64,000 nt of DNA from Clostridium cuniculi (GTDB lineage Bacteria; Bacillota; Clostridia; Clostridiales; Clostridiaceae), in the NCBI RefSeq assembly GCF_004353185.1, contig NZ_SMUS01000006.1, positions 62,001-126,000 of the forward strand, read 5' to 3'. The position numbers and the translations under genes are program-made. Shown piece after piece: positions 54,712-63,412 of the stretch. The notes beneath the pieces are model-generated. The model did no database searches. It was given only the letters and a program-made list of their open reading frames with translations, and was not told the DNA's origin. Numbering within the stretch: the stretch's first letter is position 1; each line of letters opens with the position of its first letter.

Positions 54712-56985
54712 ATGTATAATAGAAAAATAAAAAGAAATTTATATATGATATTTTTTATATCTGTTTTGTTATCTATAGGGGTTTTATTTATCGGGGAAAG
54801 ATTAATTAAGATTTTATATAGTGCTCGTTATGATAGTGTTGAAACGAGTTTAGCAACTAAAGCAGAAGCATATAAATTACAAGTAGATAGACAAATTGAT
54901 TCAGATGTAGAAAACTTAATTAGTATTTCAAGTTTTTTTAATACTAGTAAATTTAGTGATGCAGAGATTTTATACAATACCTTACATGAAGTAAATAAGA
55001 CAAATCATTTTATGATAATGTATAGTATTTATAAAAATGGAGAAGGCGTAGAAAGTATTATAAATAGAGAAGATATAAGTTATATTAATATTAATGAATT
55101 AGAACCTGAACTTCAAAGAATATATGAAGAAAGCATTAATGGGAAGATAGTAGTATCAGATGTATTTTTCTCAGATTATCTAGAAAACAATGTAGTTGCA
55201 ATTAGTGTGCCTATTTATGGTGAGAATAAAGATTATGTAGAGGGCGTAATTATAGCTTATGATACTATAGATCAATTTTCCTATAGTTTAAATATATCAA
55301 TCAAAAGTAATGAAGAAACAGATTATGTTAATATGGTAGATAGTAATGGAAATTTTATAATAAAATCTTCAAAGATATTAGCTTATGAAGATTCAACATC
55401 TATCTATAATATGAAAATAAGTTCATTAGACGAAGAGAAAGTTAAAGTAGCATTAAGTAATGGGCAGGACTACTATTCTTTATTTACTTTAGGTGATAAT
55501 AACTATGCAATATACTTTAAACAGTTAAATTATAAGAATTGGTATATATATTTAATAAATTCTGTTGAAACAAAAGATGATTATATATTAAATGTCCTAT
55601 CTATAACAAGAATAAGTTTTATATTTATTGGTGTAATAACTGTATTTTTTGGTATTCTAGCATATTTTATCTTAGTAAAAAATAGCAAGATGTTAACAAA
55701 GTTAGCCTATCATGATGAGTTAACAGGAGCATATAATTCAAATAAGTTTAGAAGTAGATGTGAGCATCTTTTAAAGACACAAAATGATTATTCTATAGTT
55801 GTTTTTAATATTAAGAAGTTTAAGTTTATAAATAATATATTTGGAGAAAAATGGGCTGATGAATTATTAGTTTATATTAAAAAAGTTTTAGATAGAAATA
55901 CATATAAAAATGAGTATTACTGTAGAGAGAGTTCAGATCAATTTTTTGTATTTATAAAATCTACTGATAAAGATGAAATTATAAATAGGGTCAATAAAAT
56001 AAAAAATGACATACAAGTTTTTTCTTATATTAATAATCAAAACTACAATATAACTATATATGGAGGAATATGTAGTTATTTAAAATTAGATGATCCATCA
56101 ATAATATATAAAACTATGTTAGATAATGCATTATTTATTATGAAAGAAGAAAAAGAGAATAAAGAAAGTTTTATTTTTTATGATGAGTCTATTTATAAAA
56201 AAAGATATAAACAAATTTACATAGAAAATAATATGCAAGATTCATTAAATAATAATGAATTTAAATTATTTTTACAGCCAAAAGTTGATTCAAAAACAAA
56301 AAAAGTAATTGGCGCTGAAGCACTTGTTAGGTGGATTAAAGATGATGGAACAATGATTTATCCAAATGAATTTATACCTTTATTTGAGGAAAATGGATTT
56401 TGTGAAAAACTAGACTTATATATGATAGAAAAAGCCTGTGAAAAAATAAGAAGTTGGATAGATGATGGAATAAAATCAATACCAATTTCAATAAATCAAT
56501 CCAAATTGTCTTTTTATAAAGCTAATTATATAGATTCTATATGTGATATAACTCAGAAATATAATATATCTAATTCTTTTATAGTAATAGAAATTTTAGA
56601 GCGTTTGGCACTTGATAATATTACGGAGTTTAATAATACTATAGAAAAATTACAAGAAAAAGGATTCAGGGTATCTATGGATGATTTTGGAAGTGGTTAT
56701 TCATCTTTAAATAGTTTAAGTAAATTAAAAATTGATGAATTAAAAATTGATGGTGACTTTCTTCTTAAGATGGGAAATGATATAGAATTCAAAAATAAAC
56801 AAAAGATTATATTAAGTAGTATAATTAGTTTAGCAAAAAAATTAAATGTACAAACTGTAGTAGAAGGAGTAGAAGATGAAGAGCATTTAGAATTTATAAA
56901 TGATCTAGGATATGATATGGCACAAGGTTATTATTTTAGCAAACCTATAAGTGCAAAAGAGTTTGATGATAAATATATGAATTAG
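54712..56985 (+). CDS. Cache-GGDEF-EAL protein, probable c-di-GMP phosphodiesterase
   Basis: 757 residues. A membrane helix at about 8-28, a Cache-like sensor, a second helix at about 300-320, then a GGDEF domain reading SSDQF (inactive) and an EAL domain with EALVRW, SINQS, E-I-L-E, MDDFGSGYSSL, LKID and VVEGVED intact. It should hydrolyse c-di-GMP. Same architecture as the protein at 50481, which has lost the DDFG Asp, so the two may be paralogues with different fates. Confidence 0.87.
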   Translation: MYNRKIKRNLYMIFFISVLLSIGVLFIGERLIKILYSARYDSVETSLATKAEAYKLQVDRQIDSDVENLISISSFFNTSKFSDAEILYNTLHEVNKTNHFMIMYSIYKNGEGVESIINREDISYININELEPELQRIYEESINGKIVVSDVFFSDYLENNVVAISVPIYGENKDYVEGVIIAYDTIDQFSYSLNISIKSNEETDYVNMVDSNGNFIIKSSKILAYEDSTSIYNMKISSLDEEKVKVALSNGQDYYSLFTLGDNNYAIYFKQLNYKNWYIYLINSVETKDDYILNVLSITRISFIFIGVITVFFGILAYFILVKNSKMLTKLAYHDELTGAYNSNKFRSRCEHLLKTQNDYSIVVFNIKKFKFINNIFGEKWADELLVYIKKVLDRNTYKNEYYCRESSDQFFVFIKSTDKDEIINRVNKIKNDIQVFSYINNQNYNITIYGGICSYLKLDDPSIIYKTMLDNALFIMKEEKENKESFIFYDESIYKKRYKQIYIENNMQDSLNNNEFKLFLQPKVDSKTKKVIGAEALVRWIKDDGTMIYPNEFIPLFEENGFCEKLDLYMIEKACEKIRSWIDDGIKSIPISINQSKLSFYKANYIDSICDITQKYNISNSFIVIEILERLALDNITEFNNTIEKLQEKGFRVSMDDFGSGYSSLNSLSKLKIDELKIDGDFLLKMGNDIEFKNKQKIILSSIISLAKKLNVQTVVEGVEDEEHLEFINDLGYDMAQGYYFSKPISAKEFDDKYMN

Positions 56986-57009
56986 GAAATTTATTATCTT
57001 TTAATATTT

Positions 57010-57108
57010 AAATTGCCTCAGAGATGTTTTTAATAACATAAATAGTTAAGAAACTATTCGTTCCTTAATAATTATTTATAGTTATGGTACATTCTTCTGA
57101 GGCAATTT
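57010..57108. terminator. Long hairpin between convergent phosphodiesterase and exporter genes
   Basis: 13-nt perfect complementary arms (57010-57022 with 57096-57108), A-rich before and T-rich after, enclosing a 73-nt partly self-complementary loop. It probably terminates both convergent genes. Confidence 0.65.
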
Positions 57109-57117
57109 AATAAATAA

Positions 57118-58896
57118 TTATACTAATTCACTGGCAACTTCTAATATACTTTCTCTACTAACCTCTTTAATATGTCCTTTCTCTAACTTCATAATTCTAT
57201 TACAAATATTAAGAGCGGAAGGTCTGTGAGTTATTATTATACATGTAGGTTTAGTAGGTAAAGCTCTAACAGCCTTTAAAACATTAACTTCAGTTTCAGG
57301 ATCCAGAGCAGAGGTAGCTTCATCAAGAATTAATATAGGTCTTTCTCTTAAGAAGGATCTAGCAATAGCAATTCTTTGAGCTTGTCCTTCGGAAATACCA
57401 ACACCTTTTTCACCAATCATAGTATCAAGACCATCTTCAAGTTCATTAACAAAATCAAGGGCACAAGCATGACTTAAAGCAGCTTTAATTTCATCATCAC
57501 TAGCATTAGGATTACCATATTTAAGATTATCTCTAATACTTCCAGAGAATAATGTATTTCCTTGAGGTACATAAGAAATAAGTTCTCTATAATTTCTATT
57601 AATGTCCTTAACAAAATCACCTTCACTAAGTAGTACATTACCTTCAGTAGGATTAATTAAAGATAAAATTAATCTAATGATAGTTGTCTTACCTTCACCA
57701 GATGGACCAACAAAGGCAATGGTTTCTCCAGACTTTATGGTCAAATTAATATTATTTAAAATATTATTATTAGTTTTATAAGCAAAACTTACATTATCAA
57801 AAATTATGTTAGGTTTATTAAAAGATGAAGATACTTTATTGCTAACAGTATCTAATGCAACTTCTAAGCTGGTAATATCATCAAGCTCTTTTTCATCAGC
57901 CATTTTTTCAACGGGAATAGCTTCTATTTCCATAAGTCTTTCAGCAGCAGCTAGAGTTGAAATAAGTCCAGGAATCATACTTGCTAGTGAAGAAAATGGA
58001 GCTTGTACTTTACTATACAATTGAAGCATTCCTGTAAATGTACCATAAGTTGTTATTCCTTTTGCAATGTTTAAAACTCCCCAAGTAAATATTGAGAAGT
58101 AAGCAATTGAAGAGCAAAGGCTCATGGACATTGAGGTCATGGTAGAAAGTCGTGTATTTCTCATAGCAATTTTATATTTATTATTTTGAATCTCAATAAG
58201 TCTGTGCATATTTACTTTTTCCATACAGAATGTTTTAACTATCATTATATTTTGAATAGATTCTTGCATAAATGATCTATATTTAACATCTTCTTCCTGA
58301 GCATCTTTATATAAATCTTTAAGTTTACTACTAAAATATTTACCAACTAAAATTAAAAAGGGACCAATAAATACAGCGGCAAAGGCTATTGAAGGGGCCC
58401 AACTTATAAGGGTATAAAAAGAACCAAACAATGTAACTGTTAATGAAACAAGGCTTGGAATTGTACCAAGAATAGCAGAACTTATATTACTAACATCAGA
58501 TGTTACTCGTGTTAATAAGCTTACAGAGTGGAATTTGCTTTGTTCTAGCCAATCACTAAATTGTATATGTTGATATATTTTTCTTTGAATATTCTGTGTT
58601 AATTTAGTTGATGAGTGTGTACTCATAAATGATGTTATTGGACTTGATAACATACTAATTAAAGTAATTACAAGCATTACTATTAACCATCGAATTGTTC
58701 CTTCAGAATCTCCACTAATTGCAGAATCTATTAATGATTTTGAAACTGTAACATTATAAATGCCTATAAGTGCAAATATAACGTTAACAATTATTGAAAA
58801 TATTAAGAATGGAATTGCTGGTTTAGCATAAGACCCCATCCATTTTATCTTTATCCACAAATCCTTTGATGGCTTAAGTTTTTTTAAGTTTTCCAT
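57118..58896 (-). CDS. ABC exporter, paralogue of the RiPP-locus exporter
   Basis: 592 residues: six membrane helices, then Walker A GPSGEGKTTI, signature ISEGQAQR (not LSGGQ) and Walker B ILILDEATSALDP. The signature variant and the sequence around WLEQSKFHSVSLLTR match the exporter at 44217. The insert between membrane and ATPase domains is longer (about 325-365). The strong SD GGAAGGAG supports the ATG. It lies inside the c-di-GMP gene group but is best explained as a second peptide exporter, perhaps for the long-core precursors. Confidence 0.87.
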   Translation of the reverse strand: MENLKKLKPSKDLWIKIKWMGSYAKPAIPFLIFSIIVNVIFALIGIYNVTVSKSLIDSAISGDSEGTIRWLIVMLVITLISMLSSPITSFMSTHSSTKLTQNIQRKIYQHIQFSDWLEQSKFHSVSLLTRVTSDVSNISSAILGTIPSLVSLTVTLFGSFYTLISWAPSIAFAAVFIGPFLILVGKYFSSKLKDLYKDAQEEDVKYRSFMQESIQNIMIVKTFCMEKVNMHRLIEIQNNKYKIAMRNTRLSTMTSMSMSLCSSIAYFSIFTWGVLNIAKGITTYGTFTGMLQLYSKVQAPFSSLASMIPGLISTLAAAERLMEIEAIPVEKMADEKELDDITSLEVALDTVSNKVSSSFNKPNIIFDNVSFAYKTNNNILNNINLTIKSGETIAFVGPSGEGKTTIIRLILSLINPTEGNVLLSEGDFVKDINRNYRELISYVPQGNTLFSGSIRDNLKYGNPNASDDEIKAALSHACALDFVNELEDGLDTMIGEKGVGISEGQAQRIAIARSFLRERPILILDEATSALDPETEVNVLKAVRALPTKPTCIIITHRPSALNICNRIMKLEKGHIKEVSRESILEVASELV

Positions 58897-59052
58897 AGTA
58901 TCTCCTTCCTAATTTTTCTTATAGACAACAATTACCATTTTATCATTATAACTGAAAAATTACAATAACTACCAGGGGTGTAATAAGTAGATTTAACAAC
59001 TTTAGTATGATAATATGTTGAGAGAATAATAAAAAACTGCTGAGGTGAGAAA

Positions 59053-61386
59053 TTGATTTTTACTAAGAAGATAAATTTAAAAATAGCTTGTATATGTATT
59101 GCATTTATGGCACTTTTAGTATTAACCAATGGAATACTGATGGAGTATGGTTTAGATAAGAGTGTTGAGTTTACTTATAATACTCATTATAAGGAGGCTA
59201 AAAAGATATTAAATCAAGAAGTATATATATTAAAAGATATTACTAAAAAGTTAGCTGAAGATAAAAGTATAATAAGTTCTTTAAAAAATAATAAAAACAG
59301 TGATGATTTAACACAAGTAGATATAAATAATATAATTAGTGGTATTAAATATATTCAAGACTATTTAAAGAATTTAATATTTGTAAATTGTGTTACTATT
59401 GCTAATATTCCAGGAAATTATTTGTTTTATTGTGGAGAGTTAATTGAAAATTTTGATGTATTTTCTAATTACAAATTTGAAAATCTAGGACTTAGTAAAG
59501 AAAATCCTCAAATAATATCAGATGTTTATAATGATCCTAGAACTGGAAAATATGAAATAGCAGTAATTAATCTTATTTACTCTGAAGAAAGTGATGAGCC
59601 TTTAGGGATAGTTATTTTAGATATTTTATTAGATGATTTAATTGAAGATATAAACTCCAAATTTTATATGGGAGATTTAAATACATATATAAAATTAGAT
59701 AATAATAAGTATTATTCTAGTGAAGGAATTGTTGATAGTATTAAAGATAAGAAAAATAATTATGTAGTAAAATTAAAGGATGTTTTTGATGATAATATAG
59801 ATATATATTTGGAATTTGATAAAGACTCCATTATTTATAATAGAGCTATGAGAAGTATTAATAAATTTAGAATTATAATATTTACTATTTTAGGAACAGT
59901 TTATTTATTGATTTTAATTTTATTAATTAGAGGGGTGTTTAAGCCTATATTAAAGAGTTTAGATAAGCTTAAAATATTATTGAAAAATCTAGAGAACAAG
60001 GATTTGAATTTTGAAAAACTAGATGAATTTGAACAATTAGAAGTTGTTTCAAGTTCTTTAGGGAGCTCTATTAATAAAAAAATTAAGTCTCTTATTTATT
60101 ATGATGAATTAACGCAATTACCTAATAGAAAATTATTATTTAAGAAATGTAATGACTTAATAAAGGATAATAGAAAATTTGCATTAATATTTGTGGATTT
60201 AAATAAATTTAAATATATTAATGATGTTTTTGGGCATAGTTCAGGAGATCAGGTATTAGTTGAGTTTAGTAGTAGACTTAAAAAATGTTTAAAAGATAAG
60301 GGGATAGTAAGTAGATATTCTGGTGATGAGTTTATAATTATATATAGTAATTATATCGATAATAATGAACTAGAAGCATTTTATAATAATGTGATATTAA
60401 AAGAGTTTAAAGAGCCTATAATATTTAATAATAACAAGAAGATATTTATGGATTTTGCAGCAGGAGTTTCTGTATACCCTAAAGATGGAAATGATTTTAA
60501 TGATTTAATAAATAAAAGTGACTTCATGATGTATTCAAGTAAGAAAAACAATAAGAGAGCAAAGTTATTGTTTTTTAATGATGTAATTTATAATGAGATA
60601 CTTGAAATTGAAAACATGAAAGAGGAGTTAAAATATGCAGTAGATAACAATGAGTTTGTTTTATACTATCAGCCAATAGTAGATAAAAATAAGTCTATAA
60701 AAAAGCTTGAGGCATTGATTAGATGGAATAATAGAAAGTTCGGATATATTTCTCCGGATAAATTTATTGAATATGCAGAGGAAACTGGAGAAATAGTCAA
60801 AATAGGTTATTGGGTTATTGAAGATGTATGTAAGAACTTTAATGAGTTATTTAAGTCAGATGATATGTTGAAAGTTAGTATTAATGTTTCTCCAATTCAA
60901 CTTATGGAAGTAGATTTTGTAAATAAAGCTGAGGAGATTCTAAATAAATATAATATTACTTGGAGAAATTTATGTTTAGAAATAACAGAAACTGCAGTTC
61001 TTGATGAAAATATAATCATTCGTGATAATTTACTTTTACTAAATAAAAAAGGTGTAAAAATTGCATTAGATGATTTTGGAACAGGTTATGCATCCTTTAG
61101 TTATTTAAAGAAGTTTAAACTTGATATTTTAAAGATTGATAGAATATTTATTGATAATGGTTTATATATTGATTATAAAATTGTAGATAATATAAAAAGT
61201 ATAGCTCATTTACTTAATATGGAAACAGTGATTGAAGGTGTTGAAACAGAAGAGCAGTTTAATAATTTAAAATCTGTAGGATGTGAGTATTTCCAAGGGT
61301 ATTATTTTTCTAAACCTTTACCTATAAGTGAGATAAATAAAATTCTATCTAATAGAAAAGGAAATAGAGAGAAAAATAATAAATAA
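59053..61386 (+). CDS. Membrane-anchored GGDEF-EAL protein, probably bifunctional
   Basis: 777 residues from a TTG at 59053 with GAGGTG 5 nt upstream. A membrane helix at about 8-27, an extracellular Cache-like sensor, a second helix at about 275-300, a short HAMP-like segment, then GGDEF with SGDEF (often active) and a complete EAL set: EALIRW, SINVS, EITET, LDDFGTGYASF, LKIDRIF, IEGVETEEQ. It is the most complete hybrid of the four. It is divergent from the exporter gene. Confidence 0.87.
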   Translation: MIFTKKINLKIACICIAFMALLVLTNGILMEYGLDKSVEFTYNTHYKEAKKILNQEVYILKDITKKLAEDKSIISSLKNNKNSDDLTQVDINNIISGIKYIQDYLKNLIFVNCVTIANIPGNYLFYCGELIENFDVFSNYKFENLGLSKENPQIISDVYNDPRTGKYEIAVINLIYSEESDEPLGIVILDILLDDLIEDINSKFYMGDLNTYIKLDNNKYYSSEGIVDSIKDKKNNYVVKLKDVFDDNIDIYLEFDKDSIIYNRAMRSINKFRIIIFTILGTVYLLILILLIRGVFKPILKSLDKLKILLKNLENKDLNFEKLDEFEQLEVVSSSLGSSINKKIKSLIYYDELTQLPNRKLLFKKCNDLIKDNRKFALIFVDLNKFKYINDVFGHSSGDQVLVEFSSRLKKCLKDKGIVSRYSGDEFIIIYSNYIDNNELEAFYNNVILKEFKEPIIFNNNKKIFMDFAAGVSVYPKDGNDFNDLINKSDFMMYSSKKNNKRAKLLFFNDVIYNEILEIENMKEELKYAVDNNEFVLYYQPIVDKNKSIKKLEALIRWNNRKFGYISPDKFIEYAEETGEIVKIGYWVIEDVCKNFNELFKSDDMLKVSINVSPIQLMEVDFVNKAEEILNKYNITWRNLCLEITETAVLDENIIIRDNLLLLNKKGVKIALDDFGTGYASFSYLKKFKLDILKIDRIFIDNGLYIDYKIVDNIKSIAHLLNMETVIEGVETEEQFNNLKSVGCEYFQGYYFSKPLPISEINKILSNRKGNREKNNK

Positions 61387-61388
61387 AC

Positions 61389-61430
61389 AAAAATGCTATG
61401 ATAGGATTTAAAACTTATCATAGCATTTTT
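61389..61430. terminator. Bidirectional terminator
   Basis: A 15-bp perfect stem (61389-61403 with 61416-61430), A5 before and T5 after, between the convergent GGDEF-EAL gene and a small minus-strand gene. Confidence 0.88.
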
Positions 61431-61471
61431 ATTTCTTCATTTTGAGATACTAACTAAAACAATAAACTTTG

Positions 61472-61636
61472 TTAAAATAAAGTATTTTTTTTACTTTCCT
61501 TTTGGATAGTTTCTTTATTTTTATTGTTTAAACTACCAAGAGGACTGTTAAAGCTATTAAGAGGATTTGGAAGCTCAGTATTACTAGATGGCATAACACC
61601 TCTAGTTCTGTGTTGTTTATCATTAGATTTAGCCAT
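61472..61636 (-). CDS. Small hydrophilic protein, unknown
   Basis: 54 residues, beginning MAKSNDKQHRTRGVMPSSN and ending KKNTLF. An AAAGGAG SD lies at ideal spacing upstream of the ATG, and the downstream terminator faces it, so I regard it as real. It is basic, Asn/Ser-rich, without hydrophobic segment or Cys, in style like a small spore-associated or cytosolic protein; I do not recognise the family. A second small gene on the same strand lies upstream. Confidence 0.6.
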   Translation of the reverse strand: MAKSNDKQHRTRGVMPSSNTELPNPLNSFNSPLGSLNNKNKETIQKESKKNTLF

Positions 61637-61736
61637 AATATTATTTCTCCTTTAATATATGATTTAATTTTATTGAATTTAAAAGTAAATCAAATAATAA
61701 ATTTAATATTAAAGTTATTTAGGTTGTTGTATTAAT

Positions 61737-61925
61737 CTAAATATCCTCACCATCATCTATGTAACTAAATTCATTACAAGCAATATTATTAGCTACAATA
61801 GGATCTTCAACAGTATTTGCTAAAGGTGTGCTAACTCCTTCTGGAGATTTACTTACTAAAAACTCTTTACTTGGTTCGTAATAACTTCTTACGTGTGGCA
61901 AATAAACATTAGATTTATCCTTCAA
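61737..61925 (-). CDS. Small acidic protein, unknown
   Basis: 62 residues from a TTG at 61925, chosen because AAGGAGGG lies 6 nt upstream; a longer frame to 61973 lacks an SD. It begins MKDKSNVYLPHVRSYYEPSK and ends DDGEDI, with one Cys and no membrane segment. The family is not recognised. It is transcribed toward the 54-residue gene, about 100 nt away, and the two may form one small unit. Confidence 0.55.
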   Translation of the reverse strand: MKDKSNVYLPHVRSYYEPSKEFLVSKSPEGVSTPLANTVEDPIVANNIACNEFSYIDDGEDI

Positions 61926-61973
61926 GATGCTCCCTCCTTGCAACATAAAATGTTGTAAATATACTATACACAA

Positions 61974-62264
61974 TACTAATTAGTGATTTAACTTTAGGAA
62001 TAATTAAATGTAAGCCAATTAGTTTCATAATAGTTTATTCCTAAGCATATATAGTGTTTGAAGGTTGTACAAGAAATATACGTGATTCAAATAAATTATT
62101 AATTTATAAATAAAAAAACATGAAAAAAAGTCAATAAATCTGAAATTAGTCACATTGTTTTAAAAATTTTAATAATATAAAATTAATATAATGGTATATA
62201 TGGAAATTATTTTTGAAAATTATAAATAGAGATTTTAGGAGAAGTTTAAGTAACTTTAAGTAAA
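61974..62264. other. Gene-free A+T-rich region
   Basis: Divergent spacer before manA. AAATATACGT near 62076, part of the 12-mer seen in the RiPP locus, is the only notable feature; no gene is supported. Confidence 0.35.
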
Positions 62265-62343
62265 TTAAGTATAAAAGCTAAGCAGAAAAGCTAAGTATAT
62301 AAGGTTGCTATAAAGACTAAGTATAAAAGCTGAGTATAAAAGG
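62265..62343 (+). repeat. Short imperfect tandem repeats in the manA leader
   Basis: The unit AAGTATAAAAGCT recurs with variations (62267-62279, 62280-62292, 62318-62331 and a last copy running into the SD AAAAGGAGAG). They may be slippage-prone or affect leader structure. Confidence 0.55.
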
Positions 62344-62361
62344 AGAGAAGGAGAAGTTAAT

Positions 62362-63297
62362 ATGTATCCAATTAGATTTGAAAACGTTTATTATGAGAAA
62401 ATTTGGGGTGGAAGAGATTTAGAAGCTTTTAGAAATAACTTACCATCTGGAGATATTGGTGAGTCTTGGGATGTTGCATGTCATCCAAATGGAACTGGAG
62501 TAGTTGTAAATGGTGAGTTAAAAGGTAAAAGATTTGATGAAATAATAGGAGAATTTGGACATGCTTTAGTTGGTTCAAAAGTAAGTACAGAAAAGTTCCC
62601 ATTATTAGTTAAGTTAATAAATTCAAGAGAAAAGTTATCTGTTCAAGTTCATCCAGGAGACGAATATGCTCAAAGAGTTGAGAATCAATTTGGAAAAACA
62701 GAAGCTTGGTATGTTGTAGATGCAAAACCAGGAGCAAAATTAATTGTTGGAACAAAGAACTGTGATAAAGAAGTGTTTGCTAAAGCAATTGAAGAAGGAA
62801 GGTCTGAGGATTATTTAAATGTTGTAGATGTTAAGAAGGGAGACTGCTTCTTAATTAATAGCGGTCTAGTTCATGCTATTTGTGAAGGATTAATAATAGC
62901 TGAAATACAACAAAATTCGGATGTTACTTATAGAGTTTATGATTACGGAAGACCAAGAGAAATTCATGTTGAAAAATCTTTAGATGTAATTGATTTTAAT
63001 TTAAAAGCAGCAAATTTATCCAATAAAGAGATTGTTAAATTTGATGGATTTTCTAAAGTAGATTTTTGTGAAAATGAGTATTTTGGGATGCAAAAAATTA
63101 ATGTTGAAACTGAATGGTCTGATTGTAGTAATGAAGAGAAATTCTTTATTTTAACTTGTGTTGATGGTTGCGGAACTATTGAAGGAGATGGTTTCTCAGA
63201 AGAAGTTAAAATGGGGGATAGTTACTTAATTCCGGCTACTTTAGGAGATTATATTGTTAAGGGGAACTTAGCAGTAATCAAAAGCTACCCAATGTAA
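62362..63297 (+). CDS. manA: Mannose-6-phosphate isomerase, class I
   Basis: 311 residues, the short Firmicutes form of the type I cupin enzyme. Zinc-site motifs are SVQVHPGDEYA, GKTEAWYV and the GLVHAICEG His; the catalytic Arg region is VTYRVYDYGRPREIH. It interconverts mannose-6-phosphate and fructose-6-phosphate in the cytosol, supplying mannose or GDP-mannose for glycans. A strong SD GGAGAAGG supports the ATG. A very stable hairpin follows. Confidence 0.93.
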   Translation: MYPIRFENVYYEKIWGGRDLEAFRNNLPSGDIGESWDVACHPNGTGVVVNGELKGKRFDEIIGEFGHALVGSKVSTEKFPLLVKLINSREKLSVQVHPGDEYAQRVENQFGKTEAWYVVDAKPGAKLIVGTKNCDKEVFAKAIEEGRSEDYLNVVDVKKGDCFLINSGLVHAICEGLIIAEIQQNSDVTYRVYDYGRPREIHVEKSLDVIDFNLKAANLSNKEIVKFDGFSKVDFCENEYFGMQKINVETEWSDCSNEEKFFILTCVDGCGTIEGDGFSEEVKMGDSYLIPATLGDYIVKGNLAVIKSYPM

Positions 63298-63305
63298 ATT
63301 TTTGT

Positions 63306-63354
63306 ATACGCCTCCGGGGAACATCCAATAAATGGATGTTCCCCGGAGGCGTAT
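63306..63354. repeat. GC-rich 21-bp-stem hairpin, REP-like and/or terminator
   Basis: Perfect 21-nt arms (63306-63326 and 63334-63354) with loop AATAAAT, rich in G+C in a very A+T-rich region and followed by TATTTTTAT. It can terminate manA. It also lies 58 nt before a REP-associated transposase gene, the normal position of such palindromes, and could be that enzyme's cognate element. Confidence 0.75.
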
Positions 63355-63412
63355 TATTTTTATGCGGTGTGTCAATAATTAAGTTAAAACTTTATAAGGA
63401 GGAGATTCTTTA

